A DNA stretch of 64,000 nt from Xenophilus aerolatus (GCA_030418545.1 QAIB01000008.1:62001-126000); one strand, 5' to 3'. Counted from the stretch's first letter, positions 36,128 through 44,445 are shown. Translations and numbers: made by a program. The notes: generated by a model from the letters alone, not told the origin.

Positions 36128-37204
36128 TCAAAGCCGCAGCGCCGCCACGTAGCCCGTCATTTCCAGGTAGCCGTGCCCCACGGTGCGGCCTTGCGCGTCG
36201 CGCAGCGCGCTCAGGCCTTCCCAGTAGATGGCGCCGGTCGAGCCGCGGCTGTCCAGTTCCTGGTCGTCGAGCAGGGAGGCCACTTCGAAGCGGCCTGCCG
36301 GCGTGTCGACCGTCCACTGCACCGGGTAGCGCCCCCCAGAGCGCGGACTGGTCCACACGCGGCCAGGCGTGAAGCGCACCTCCTGCGGCCCGAAGGCTTG
36401 CACCACGCCGCCCCCCGCACGCCAGGACCCACCGACCCACAGCGCCGAGCCGTCACGCCGCCGCAGCCGGAAGGCGGTGAGCGCACTGCCGTCGTCCAGG
36501 TTCATGCCGATCCAGTCCCAGCCCACGGCCTCGGGATGCATCAGCGCCTCGCTCCATTCGTGGTCCAGCCAGGCACGGCCGGTCACCTCGAGCGGTGCCT
36601 GCCCCTGCAGCGCGATGCGGCCCTGGACGGCCAGTTGCGGCTCGCTGTAGTAGTAGCTGGCCTGCGAGGCGTCCGGCCCCTTGCGCGACAGGCCCGAGCT
36701 GCCCTGCAGCAGCAGCGGCTGCGTGGGCGTGAAGCGCAGCGACAGGCCGAAGCCGTCCGCGCCCGCATCGGCCGCCACCTCGGCCTGGTAGCGGCCGCTG
36801 GTGGCATCGCGCACCAGCGACCAGTCCTGCAGGCGGATGTCGGTGTCGGCTTCGGACGCGCTCGCGATGCCGAAGCCGGCGCGCGCGATGCGCTGCTCGT
36901 GCCGCAGCTGGCGCCCCTGCAGGTCCGTCACGGCCGCGTGTGCGAAGAGAAGCTGCTTCGCCGCGAAGGCCGAGCGCATCGGCTGCGCCGCATCCACGCG
37001 CGAGCGGAAGAAGGTGACCTGGAAGCCGAAGCGCCGTCCCTCGGCCGCCTCGGCATGACCGGTGATGTACCACCACTCGGTACGCAGCTCCGGATGGCTG
37101 CCGAAGTCGCGCGGGAACTGCAGCGTGCGTGGCGGCAGTGCGCGTGCCGAGCTGGCCCAGGCCAGTGCGGGCAGCAGGGCGAGGGCGTGGCGACGGGTCA
37201 GCAT
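36128..37204 (-). CDS. AttH/CrtC-like secreted lipocalin-fold protein (predicted hydrolase)
   Basis: 358 residues with an N-terminal signal sequence (MLTRRHALALLPALAWASSARA). The motif HPELRTEWWYITG (37-49) marks the AttH/carotenoid 1,2-hydratase-like family, a tandem lipocalin fold; WLDHEW and GWDWIGMNLDDGSALTAF are further family blocks. The name hydratase comes from CrtC, but non-phototrophs carry this protein next to an FtsX-type permease and LolD-type ATPase, suggesting envelope lipid or lipoprotein handling. Here the permease lies upstream beyond a ParDE insertion. Start ATG at 37204 chosen for its signal peptide; the frame is open further upstream. Confidence 0.75.
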   Translation of the reverse strand: MLTRRHALALLPALAWASSARALPPRTLQFPRDFGSHPELRTEWWYITGHAEAAEGRRFGFQVTFFRSRVDAAQPMRSAFAAKQLLFAHAAVTDLQGRQLRHEQRIARAGFGIASASEADTDIRLQDWSLVRDATSGRYQAEVAADAGADGFGLSLRFTPTQPLLLQGSSGLSRKGPDASQASYYYSEPQLAVQGRIALQGQAPLEVTGRAWLDHEWSEALMHPEAVGWDWIGMNLDDGSALTAFRLRRRDGSALWVGGSWRAGGGVVQAFGPQEVRFTPGRVWTSPRSGGRYPVQWTVDTPAGRFEVASLLDDQELDSRGSTGAIYWEGLSALRDAQGRTVGHGYLEMTGYVAALRL

Positions 37205-37214
37205 GGCGACGCGC

Positions 37215-37532
37215 TCAATCCTGCATCTGCTCGGCGATGTCGCGGCGTTCGTGCAGCACGCGCCACACGTCGATGTGGTCCTCGTGCGCCATGTAGAACA
37301 GCAGATAGGGAAAGCGTGTGAGTCGCCAGCAGCGGAGGCCGGGAAGTTGCAATTCGTGGGCGTGGCGCGTAGAGCCCGTGCCGGCATGGCGGCCGATGTG
37401 CGCACAGGCGGCCTCCAGCGCGTCGACGAAGCCCAGTGCCGCCTCGATGGCCTGTTCGCCGACGTAGTGCGCGATGGCGTCGTCCGCGTCATCCTGCGCC
37501 AGCGGTCGCAGGCGCACCGGCAGCGCTCTCAC
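37215..37532 (-). CDS. ParE/RelE-family toxin
   Basis: 105 residues, GTG start overlapping the antitoxin stop by 4 bp. The fold pattern of the RelE/ParE superfamily is visible: LRPLAQDDADDAIAHYV near the N-terminus, GTGSTRHAHELQLPGLRCWRL in the middle, and FPYLLFYMAHEDHIDVWRVLHERRD at the end. ParE toxins poison DNA gyrase and RelE toxins cleave mRNA; the antitoxin partner is ParD-like, so ParE is more likely. Ends 10 bp before the AttH-like gene. Confidence 0.82.
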   Translation of the reverse strand: MRALPVRLRPLAQDDADDAIAHYVGEQAIEAALGFVDALEAACAHIGRHAGTGSTRHAHELQLPGLRCWRLTRFPYLLFYMAHEDHIDVWRVLHERRDIAEQMQD

Positions 37533-37780
37533 CGCTTGGTGCCAGGCTTGAGCGTCTTGCGTGCGCGGGCCCGCAGCGCGTCGAAGTAGTCGCCGTCCGC
37601 CGGACGAGCGGGTCCCGACGCCGCGCCGGCCAGCAACAACTCGCGCAAATGCCGTCGCTCCTGCTCACGCCGCAGCAGTTCTCGCACGTACTCGCTGCTG
37701 GTCCCGTAGCCGCGCTCGGCCACTTCGCGATCGACGAAGGCCTTCAAGTGCTCGGGCAGGGAGATGTTCATGGTGCTCAT
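37529..37780 (-). CDS. ParD-family antitoxin
   Basis: 83 residues, ribbon-helix-helix N-terminus (MNISLPEHLKAFVDREV) followed by YGTSSEYVRELLRREQER, typical of ParD/CC2985-type antitoxins. The C-terminal part would wrap the toxin. The second ATG (residue 4) is an equally plausible start. Direct repeats 19-35 bp upstream probably form its operator. Confidence 0.85.
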   Translation of the reverse strand: MSTMNISLPEHLKAFVDREVAERGYGTSSEYVRELLRREQERRHLRELLLAGAASGPARPADGDYFDALRARARKTLKPGTKR

Positions 37781-37798
37781 GGGAGCAGTGTGGTGTGC

Positions 37799-37815
37799 TT
37801 GGCAAAATTTGGCAA
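37799..37815. promoter_or_regulatory. Candidate ParD operator (direct repeat TTGGCAA)
   Basis: Two TTGGCAA heptamers (37799-37805 and 37809-37815) lie one helical turn apart just upstream of the antitoxin gene, the arrangement expected for a ribbon-helix-helix autoregulator. The site fills the 44-bp gap after the permease gene. Confidence 0.5.
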
Positions 37816-37824
37816 GGCAAGGGC

Positions 37825-40407
37825 CTACCAATCTTCTTTCACCGCCAGCACCGCCTCCCGCGATGCCGTCGCGCGCCCCGCCAGCCAGGCCGTGACGGTG
37901 CCGGCCACCACCACCGCGCCGCACAGCAGCGCGAGCCGGCCCCAGGGCACGAGCAGATCCATGCTCCAGTGGAAGCTCTGCGGGTTGACCACCTTCACCA
38001 GCACCACCGACACCGCCAGTCCCAGCGCCAGCCCGGCGACGGCGCCGATGGCGGTCCACGCGGCGCCTTCGCCGGCCACCACCGCCAGCACCTGCCGCCG
38101 CGTGAGGCCCAGGTGCGCCAGCAGGCCGAATTCCTTGCGCCGCGCCAGCACCTGCGCGCTGAAGCTCGCCGCCACGCCGAACAGGCCGATCGCGATGGCC
38201 ACGGCCTGCAGCCAGTAGGTGACGGCGAAGCTGCGGTCGAAGATGCGCAGCGAGTTCGCGCGGATCTGCGCGACCGACGAGAACTCGATGGCGTTGCCAT
38301 CGCCGCCGAAGGCCCTGGCCGCCAGGGTGCGCGCGGCCTGCTGCACGTCGGCTTCTCGCGCGCCAGGGGCGAGCCACAGCGCGATGTCGCTCACGCGCCG
38401 GTCGCCCGTCAGGCGCACGAAGTCGGCGCTGTCCATCGTCACCGCGCCGAACTGGCGCACATAGTCGCGCCACACCCCCGCGATGAAAAACGAAGCGGCT
38501 GCCGCAGGCGGTGCGGACGCAGCCGTCCCGAATGCCTTCGAAAGCTCCGGCCAGTCCTGCCCCGGCCGCAGGCCATACAGCGCGACCATCGGCTCGCTCA
38601 CGTACAGGCCGATGCGCCCGGCGGGCACGGGCAGGGCCGGGCCGACCAGCGGCAGCGAACGTGCGGCGTCGTCGGTGTCGATGGCGCGGGCAATCAGCGT
38701 GACGGGCGGCCGCGACGCATCGAGGAGCAGGCTGCGCGTGCGCAGGGTGCTGGCCCGCGCCACGCCGGGGAGCTGCGCCATCTGCTGCACGAGCGCGGTG
38801 TCGAAGGGCGCGGCGTCGGTCGCCGCGCCGCCGGTGCCGGCCGCGCGCAGGTACAGGTCGGCCGGCAGCACCACGTCGAGCCACTGCGTCACCGAGTCGC
38901 GGAAGCTCGCCACCATCACCGTCAGGGCGACCGACAGCGCCAGGCTGGCGACCACGCCGCTCACCGCCACGGCGGCCGTGCCCCGCATGCGCCGGGCGCG
39001 CTCGATGGCCAGCATGGACAGCAGGCGCTGCCCGAGCCGCGGCGCAAGCCGGTCGTACGCCGCCTCGATCAGCCAGGGCAGGCCCGCGATGCCACCGACC
39101 AGCAGCAATCCGACCGAGACGTAGGCCGCCAACGGAATACCGAAAACGGCTGGAACGCCCGCCAGTCCTATGCCTCCAGCTATCAAAATCAAAGCAATCC
39201 ACGGTCTGCGCGCGGTGGCGTTGGCTGCGCCCAGCCCCTTGAGCGTCTGCGCCTCGGGCAGGCGCTGCGCCGCGCGCGCCGGCCACCAGCCGCCCACCCC
39301 CGCTGCCGCCAGCCCCAGTGCGCCATAGAGCAGGGCGGCCGGCGTGCTCCATTGCAGCCGCGGCGACACGCCCGAAAAGTAGCCGCCGCCCAGGTCGCCG
39401 CCCAGCAGCCGCAGCGCGGCCCAGGCGAGCGTGCCGCCGAGCAGCAGCCCGGCGACGCTGCCCACGGCGCCCAGCAGCAGCGACTCCGCCAGCACCAGCC
39501 GCAGGCGCTGGCTCGGCGTCAGCCCCAGCACGCCCAGCAGCGCGAACTGCTGCGCGCGCTTGGTCACGCTCAGCGCCAGCACCGAGAACACCAGGAAGGC
39601 GCCGGTGAAGAGCGCCACCAGCGCCAGCACCGTCAGGTTGACGCGGTAGGCGCGCGACAGGTTGCTCGCGCGCTCGGCCGCGTCGCCGGGCTCGGCCACG
39701 CGCACGTTCGCGGGCCAGCCCGGCAGGCGCTGCAGCGCGGTGACGAAAGCTGCCCGGTCGGTGCCCGGCGCCAGCCGCAGGTCGATGCGCGTGAGCTCGC
39801 CGCCGCGGCCCAGCAAGTCCTGCGCGGCGCCGATGTCCATCACGGCCAGCGCGCTGCCGCCGGCGGCCACGGTGCCGGCGATGCGCAGGGGCGGCTGGCC
39901 GGGCGCCGCGCCGTCGATCTGCAGGGTGGGCGAGGCGCCCGCGGCCTGCTGCGCAGCCGGGTTGAGGAAGGCGCGGCCGGGCGAGAGCATGGCGAAACGC
40001 GCGTCGTCCTCGCCGCCTTGCGTGGGCACCGGCATCAGCGAAGGCGCGATGCCGGGCACGACCAGCGCATCGACGCCGACCACGCGCAGGCCGAAGCGCC
40101 GGCCGTCGGGCGTGCGCGCAATGGCCTGCACCTCCAGCACCGGGCTCGCCAGCCGCACCTGCGGCAGCCGCGCCACCTGCGCGTACACCCGCTCGTCGAA
40201 GCCGCCCTGCACCGCGCGCAGTTCCAGGTCGGGCTGGCCGTTGACCGAGCGCACCGCGCCCTGGAACTCGTCCAGCGCCGAGGCATTGATCAGGTGCACC
40301 GAGAAGGCCAGCGCCACGCCCAGCATGACGGCCACCACCGCGGCCAGGTTACGCCAGGGGTGGTGCCGCAACTCTTGCCAGGAGAAGGTGCGCAGCAGGG
40401 CCAGCAT
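37825..40407 (-). CDS. FtsX/LolC-type ABC transporter permease (double-module)
   Basis: 860 residues with ten-helix architecture: an N-terminal helix (RNLAAVVAVMLGVALAFSVHLIN), a large periplasmic domain, two FtsX-type three-helix blocks (about residues 275-395 and 740-850) and a second periplasmic domain. This is the COG3127/COG0577 type, mechanotransmission permeases driven by LolD-like ATPases. No ATPase gene is adjacent; the nearest candidate is at 55364-56047 on the same strand. A copy of the AGCTATC repeat lies in frame at about residues 404-420, within a hydrophobic stretch. Confidence 0.85.
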   Translation of the reverse strand: MLALLRTFSWQELRHHPWRNLAAVVAVMLGVALAFSVHLINASALDEFQGAVRSVNGQPDLELRAVQGGFDERVYAQVARLPQVRLASPVLEVQAIARTPDGRRFGLRVVGVDALVVPGIAPSLMPVPTQGGEDDARFAMLSPGRAFLNPAAQQAAGASPTLQIDGAAPGQPPLRIAGTVAAGGSALAVMDIGAAQDLLGRGGELTRIDLRLAPGTDRAAFVTALQRLPGWPANVRVAEPGDAAERASNLSRAYRVNLTVLALVALFTGAFLVFSVLALSVTKRAQQFALLGVLGLTPSQRLRLVLAESLLLGAVGSVAGLLLGGTLAWAALRLLGGDLGGGYFSGVSPRLQWSTPAALLYGALGLAAAGVGGWWPARAAQRLPEAQTLKGLGAANATARRPWIALILIAGGIGLAGVPAVFGIPLAAYVSVGLLLVGGIAGLPWLIEAAYDRLAPRLGQRLLSMLAIERARRMRGTAAVAVSGVVASLALSVALTVMVASFRDSVTQWLDVVLPADLYLRAAGTGGAATDAAPFDTALVQQMAQLPGVARASTLRTRSLLLDASRPPVTLIARAIDTDDAARSLPLVGPALPVPAGRIGLYVSEPMVALYGLRPGQDWPELSKAFGTAASAPPAAAASFFIAGVWRDYVRQFGAVTMDSADFVRLTGDRRVSDIALWLAPGAREADVQQAARTLAARAFGGDGNAIEFSSVAQIRANSLRIFDRSFAVTYWLQAVAIAIGLFGVAASFSAQVLARRKEFGLLAHLGLTRRQVLAVVAGEGAAWTAIGAVAGLALGLAVSVVLVKVVNPQSFHWSMDLLVPWGRLALLCGAVVVAGTVTAWLAGRATASREAVLAVKEDW
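39148..39196 (+). repeat. AGCTATC repeat, copy inside the permease gene
   Basis: Reads GGCTGGAACGCCCGCC, then AGTCCTATGCCTCC, then AGCTATCAAAATC and AAAGCAA, aligning along its length with 36056-36104. It is antisense to the gene and stays in frame, encoding part of LILIAGGIGLAGVPAV. Confidence 0.6.
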
Positions 40408-40475
40408 GGGGGCATTGTGGCCCGGTGCCGCGGGTGGCCGGCGGTCCTGCAGGGCGCGACGCCGTCAGCGCAAGC

Positions 40476-41333
40476 TCATCCCGCGCGAGCGACCAGCTCG
40501 CGCAGCACCGTGGCCATCGGCACGGTGCCGCGCCGCGCCGCGCCCTCGAAGCCCAGCCATCCTTCGTTGAAGCCGTCGAGCATGCGCGCGCGAGGTCCCG
40601 GATGCCGTGCACCCTGCTGCCGGAAGCGCGCCTCCCATTCGCCGCGCGGGATGGATTGCGCCCGCACCGGGCGGCCAAGCAGGGCGCCGAGGCCTGCGGC
40701 GATGTCGGCGGGCGACACGGGTGCAGGTCCTTCGAGCTCGACCACGCGCGGGCCATCGCCGGGCGCCAGGAGCATCTCCGCGGCGGTGCGGCCCACGTCC
40801 TCGGTCGCCACCATCGGGATGGGTCGCTCCACCGGCTGCAGGTAGGCATCGATCAGGCCTGTGTCGCGTGCGGAAGCCACGTCCCACAGGGCGTTCTCCA
40901 TGAACCATGCGGGCCGGATGAAGCGCACGTCCAGTGGCAGGTCGCCCAGTGCGTTCTCGAGCAGCCCGAGTTGGGTCAGCAGGTTCTCCTGCGCGGCCTG
41001 CGCACCGATCGTGGACAACGCCACGACGCGCGGCGGGCGCGCCAGGAGCAGCGCCTGCGCGATGGCTCCGATCAGCGCGCGTGCCTCGGGAAAGCCCGGC
41101 GCCGGGTCGAAGTTGGCGGGCAGCATGACGAACACGCCCCGCGTGCCCGAGAAGGCGCGTGCCAGTGCCTGGCCGTCCTCGAGATCGGCAACGGCCACAT
41201 CGGCGCCCTGGTCACTCCAGGGCACTGCGCGTGCGGCATCGCGCACCACGGCGCGCACGGTTTGGTGGTGGGCCAGCAGGGTGCGCGCCACCGCGCCTCC
41301 CACCTGGCCGGTGATTCCGGTGACTGCATACAT
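40476..41333 (-). CDS. NmrA-like NAD(P)-binding reductase
   Basis: 285 residues. The N-terminus MYAVTGITGQVGG carries the atypical SDR glycine motif (TGxTGxxG), followed by RAVVRD, the NmrA/NADP-preferring pattern; later FIRPAWFMEN is shared with NmrA-like and quinone reductase-2 proteins. No YxxxK catalytic pair is evident, so it may be a redox sensor or a quinone reductase. AAGGAG stands upstream of ATG 41333, which rules out the longer frame. Divergent from a LysR gene, which probably controls it. Confidence 0.8.
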   Translation of the reverse strand: MYAVTGITGQVGGAVARTLLAHHQTVRAVVRDAARAVPWSDQGADVAVADLEDGQALARAFSGTRGVFVMLPANFDPAPGFPEARALIGAIAQALLLARPPRVVALSTIGAQAAQENLLTQLGLLENALGDLPLDVRFIRPAWFMENALWDVASARDTGLIDAYLQPVERPIPMVATEDVGRTAAEMLLAPGDGPRVVELEGPAPVSPADIAAGLGALLGRPVRAQSIPRGEWEARFRQQGARHPGPRARMLDGFNEGWLGFEGAARRGTVPMATVLRELVARAG

Positions 41334-41375
41334 CGTCGAACTCCTTGCGCCCGCACCGTGCGGGCAATCACATGC

Positions 41376-41404
41376 ATTCTGAGAAGTGACATAACATTTC
41401 TCAA
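41376..41404 (-). promoter_or_regulatory. Promoter of the NmrA-like gene
   Basis: On the minus strand, TTGAGA (41399-41404), 17-bp spacer, CAGAAT (41376-41381). An inverted repeat TGAGAA/TTCTCA (41380-41403) coincides with it. Confidence 0.55.
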
Positions 41405-41420
41405 TGACATGAAAGTCATT
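41380..41420. promoter_or_regulatory. Inverted repeats in the nmrA-lysR intergenic region (candidate LysR sites)
   Basis: TGAGAA-n12-TTCTCA (41380-41403) and AATGAC-ATGAAA-GTCATT (41403-41420) abut one another. The second dyad has the size and spacing of a LysR recognition site and lies just upstream of the lysR start. Confidence 0.55.
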
Positions 41421-41434
41421 CCAAGAATGCCAAA

Positions 41435-42364
41435 ATGGCATGCATGGAACGCTTCGACGAACGCATGCTCAACGGCATGGGCGTGTTCGCCGCCATCGTG
41501 CGCAGTGGCAGCTTCGCCGCTGCGGCGGCGCAGCTCGACATGTCGCAGCCGGGGGTGAGCCGCTCCGTCGCGCGGCTGGAGGCGCGGCTGGGCATCCGGC
41601 TGTTCGAGCGCAGTGCGCGCGCGGTGCGGCTCACTGACGAGGGATGGCGCTTCCACACGCAGACGGCGCCGCTGCTCGCCGGACTGGAGGAGGCCGCGGC
41701 CACGGCGGCGGGCGCTGCAACCACCGTGCGCGGGTACCTGCGCGTCAATGTCGACCCGTACTTCTCGCGCCTGATCCTGGGGCCGCAGCTGGAGTCCTTC
41801 ATGACCCGGCATCCGGAGCTTCAGCTCGAACTCGCCACCCGCCCGCAGCTCGGCGACATGCTGTCCGAAGGCATGGACCTTGCGCTGCGCTTCGGCGACC
41901 CGCCGACGTCGAGCCTGGTGGCGCGCAAGCTGCTCGACACGCGCATCCTCACCGTGGCCGCGCCGGCCTACCTCGCGCGCCATGGCCATCCGGTGCGGCC
42001 GCAGGAACTGGCCGACGGCCGCCATGTGTGCATCGAGTTCCGCGATCCGCAGACCGGGCGGCCCTTTCCGTGGGAGTTCCATCGTCGCGGGCGGCGCATC
42101 GTCGTGCCGACCGGCGGCCGGCTGGTGCTCAACGACGCGGGCACCCTGCACAGCGTGTGCATCGCCGGCTATGGCATCGCGCAGGTGATGGACCTGGGCG
42201 CCGCCCCGCTGCTGGCCAGCGGCGCCCTGGTGGCGCTCTTCCCGGACTGGGCCGAAGAGCGCTTTCCTCTCTATGCGCTGTACCCGTCGCGCCAGCACCT
42301 GCCATCGAAGACGCGCGCCTTCCTGGACTTCGTGGTCGAGCTCACGCAGGGGCATCGCGGCTGA
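41435..42364 (+). CDS. LysR family transcriptional regulator
   Basis: 309 residues. N-terminal winged helix-turn-helix (MGVFAAIVRSGSFAAAAAQLDMSQPGVSRSVARLEARLG) and a LysR substrate-binding domain from about residue 98 (RGYLRVNVDPYFSRLILGP). The target is probably the divergent NmrA-like gene, as in many LysR-NmrA pairs. ATG 41444 is an alternative start, three codons further in. Confidence 0.88.
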   Translation: MACMERFDERMLNGMGVFAAIVRSGSFAAAAAQLDMSQPGVSRSVARLEARLGIRLFERSARAVRLTDEGWRFHTQTAPLLAGLEEAAATAAGAATTVRGYLRVNVDPYFSRLILGPQLESFMTRHPELQLELATRPQLGDMLSEGMDLALRFGDPPTSSLVARKLLDTRILTVAAPAYLARHGHPVRPQELADGRHVCIEFRDPQTGRPFPWEFHRRGRRIVVPTGGRLVLNDAGTLHSVCIAGYGIAQVMDLGAAPLLASGALVALFPDWAEERFPLYALYPSRQHLPSKTRAFLDFVVELTQGHRG

Positions 42365-42431
42365 GGCTCAACCGCGTCCGGCGCCGGGCAGCCTTGCTTG
42401 TATAAGACAACGATCGAACCCGAGTTTGCCC

Positions 42432-43190
42432 GTGTACGCATCGAAACTGTCTCCGCGCGTCCCCCGCGCCCCGAGCTTTCCACGCCCCCTCACCACCGTC
42501 GACGTGGTGCTCTTCACCGTGCAGGCCGACGCCCTGCAGGTGCTGCTGGTGCGCCGGCCCGACGACGCCGCCGAGCCCTTCGCAGGACGCTGGGCGCTGC
42601 CGGGCGGTTTCGTGAACGTGGAGACCGACGCGAGCCTGCTCGACTGCGCACTGCGCAAGCTGCGCGAGAAGACCGGCGCGATCACGCCGTACCTGGAGCA
42701 GCTGGGCAGCTGGGGCAACGCGACGCGCGACCCACGCGGCTGGTCGGCCACGCACTGCTTCTATGCACTGGTGCCGGCGCCAACCGTCGAGCTGCAGAAG
42801 GGCGCCAACGCCACCGAGGTGGGCTGGTTCGATGCGGACGCCGCGCTGCGCAAGCGCCTGGCCTTCGACCATGCCGAGCTGCTGGCCGCGGCGCTGGCAC
42901 GCCTGCGCAGCAAGGTCGAGTACACCTCGCTGCCGGCCTTCCTCATCGAAGAGCCGTTCACCCTGCCGGCGCTGCAGCAGGTCTACGAGGTCGTGCTGGG
43001 CCGTCCGGTGGACAAGAGCGCGTTTCGCAAGCGCATGCTCGATGGCGGCTTCATGGAGGAGGCGGGCATGCGCACTGCCGAGGCTGGGCAGCTGGGTCGG
43101 CCCGCCATGACGTACCGGCTGCGCGACCGCTCGCAGGCGGCGCTGTTTCCGCGCACCTTCAACGCCCGGGGCGCCGACGACGTGGGCTGA
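42432..43190 (+). CDS. NrtR-like regulator: degenerate Nudix domain plus winged helix
   Basis: 252 residues from GTG 42432. The N-terminal Nudix fold (TVDVVLFTVQADALQVLLVRRP, box region 58-82) has lost catalytic residues: where REL-x-EE-x-G is expected it reads RKLREKTG, with lysines for two glutamates. The C-terminal 85 residues (LPAFLIEEPFTLPALQQVYEVV..GRPAMTYRL) match the winged helix of NrtR, a repressor of NAD-salvage genes that senses ADP-ribose. No NAD-metabolism gene is adjacent, so the target is unknown. TATAAG at 42401-42406 fits a short leader. TTG 42426 is an alternative start. Confidence 0.75.
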   Translation: MYASKLSPRVPRAPSFPRPLTTVDVVLFTVQADALQVLLVRRPDDAAEPFAGRWALPGGFVNVETDASLLDCALRKLREKTGAITPYLEQLGSWGNATRDPRGWSATHCFYALVPAPTVELQKGANATEVGWFDADAALRKRLAFDHAELLAAALARLRSKVEYTSLPAFLIEEPFTLPALQQVYEVVLGRPVDKSAFRKRMLDGGFMEEAGMRTAEAGQLGRPAMTYRLRDRSQAALFPRTFNARGADDVG

Positions 43191-43274
43191 GCCGGCTGGC
43201 GCTACCACCTCTGCCATATTGCCGCGCCAGGGGCTCTCGCGGATGCTGCGGCTTCCGACCGGAGGCAGCCGCGC

Positions 43275-43799
43275 ATGGCCCAGTTCACCGTCAATTCGCA
43301 CCGCTTCGACCCGTACAAGGCCTTCAAATTCCGCGTGAAGTGGGACGGCCGCTACGTCGCCGGCGTGAGCCGCATCTCGGCCCTGCGCCGCAGCACCGAG
43401 GTGATCGAGTACCGCGAGGGCGGCGACCCCTCGTCGGTGCGCAAGTCGCCCGGGCGCACGAAGTTCGATGCCATCACGCTGCAGCGCGGCGTCACGCACG
43501 ACGCGGAGTTCGAACGCTGGGCGCAGAAGGTGTGGAATCTGGGCGGCGGCCTGGGCGCCGAGGTGTCGCTCAAGGACTTCCGCAAGGACCTGCTGATCGA
43601 GCTGTTCAACGAGGCCGGCCAGCTCGTGCTGGCCTACAAGGTTTACCGCGCCTGGGTGTCGGAGTTCGTCGCGCTGCCCGAGCTGGACGCCAACGCCCAT
43701 GCCGTCGCGATCCAGCGCATCCGGCTCGAGAACGAGGGCTGGGAGCGCGACACCGACGTGGTGGAGCCGGCCGAGCCGTCCTTGGGTGCTTCGGCCTGA
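43275..43799 (+). CDS. T4 gp19-like tail tube protein (contractile injection system)
   Basis: 174 residues. The family of phage tail tube / extracellular contractile injection system inner-tube proteins is recognised by DPYKAFKFRVKWDGRYVAGVS (12-32), YREGGDPSSVRKSPGRTKFDAITLQRGVTHD and FEALPELDANAHAVAIQRIRLENEGWERD-like ending (here FVALPELDANAHAVAIQ). In a working system this protein stacks as hexamers to form the injected tube. No sheath, baseplate, spike or ATPase gene is nearby; the only partner is the next gene, 15 bp downstream. The short Pro/Ala tail after about residue 160 is additional. Confidence 0.8.
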   Translation: MAQFTVNSHRFDPYKAFKFRVKWDGRYVAGVSRISALRRSTEVIEYREGGDPSSVRKSPGRTKFDAITLQRGVTHDAEFERWAQKVWNLGGGLGAEVSLKDFRKDLLIELFNEAGQLVLAYKVYRAWVSEFVALPELDANAHAVAIQRIRLENEGWERDTDVVEPAEPSLGASA

Positions 43800-43814
43800 G
43801 ACGCAGGCCGCACG

Positions 43815-44375
43815 ATGAAGGAAGAGGCACCGCCCAAGGCCGGCCTGCTCGTGCTGGCGCCCGACGGCGCCGCGGTGCGACAGGCGATCGTCTTCCAGTT
43901 CAATCCCGAGACGCTCACCCGCCAGATCGGGCCCGTGCCCGGTGCGGCGCCAGCCGAGGCGACCGGGGTGGTCGAGACGATCCGCCTCGAAGCGCACTTC
44001 GACGCCCTCGCCATGCCCGCCAATGCGCCGGGGCCCGCGGGCATCGCCCCCGTGCTGGCCGCGCTCGAGGCGCTGGTGCTGCACGAGGCCGACGGGCCCG
44101 CGCACCGGCAGCTGGTGCTCTTCGCCTGGGGACGGCAGCGCGTGCAGCCTGTGCGCGTGCTGGCGCTGGACGTCGTGGAGCAGGCCTTCGACCGTGCGCT
44201 GAACCCGCTGCGTGCACAGGTGACGCTGCACCTGCGCGCGCTGTCGGCGCACGACTTCGGCACCGGCAGCCGCGGCGCGAGGCTGCTGGCTGCCCATGTG
44301 CGCACGCGCGCTGCACTGGCCGCGCAACTCGGGCCCCAGGGGCTCGACGCGCTGGGTCTCGCGGCGCCGCCCTGA
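43815..44375 (+). CDS. CIS tube-end/LysM-type adaptor protein (Afp7/Pvc7-like)
   Basis: 186 residues. FQFNPETLTR at 27-36 is the hallmark of the contractile-injection-system tube-initiator family, in which the protein joins tube to spike. The following VVETIRLEAHFDAL and the segment PVRVLALDVVEQAFDRALNPLRAQVTLHLRALSAHD agree with that family, and the predicted strand pattern is similar. A C-terminal LysM repeat, present in many homologues, is not evident here. It is 15 bp after the tube gene, so both are probably translated from one mRNA. Confidence 0.65.
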   Translation: MKEEAPPKAGLLVLAPDGAAVRQAIVFQFNPETLTRQIGPVPGAAPAEATGVVETIRLEAHFDALAMPANAPGPAGIAPVLAALEALVLHEADGPAHRQLVLFAWGRQRVQPVRVLALDVVEQAFDRALNPLRAQVTLHLRALSAHDFGTGSRGARLLAAHVRTRAALAAQLGPQGLDALGLAAPP

Positions 44376-44445
44376 CCGAATGCCCGCCGCGCCGGGCAGG
44401 GAAAGCCGGCACCGCGATGTCACGCGCCGCGCCGACAATGGCGGC

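Noticed and set aside
40408-40475. Direct repeat at the two ends of the accessory block
   Set aside because: The sequences at 40408-40475 and 55342-55363 were compared by eye and show no shared run long enough to call an attachment site.
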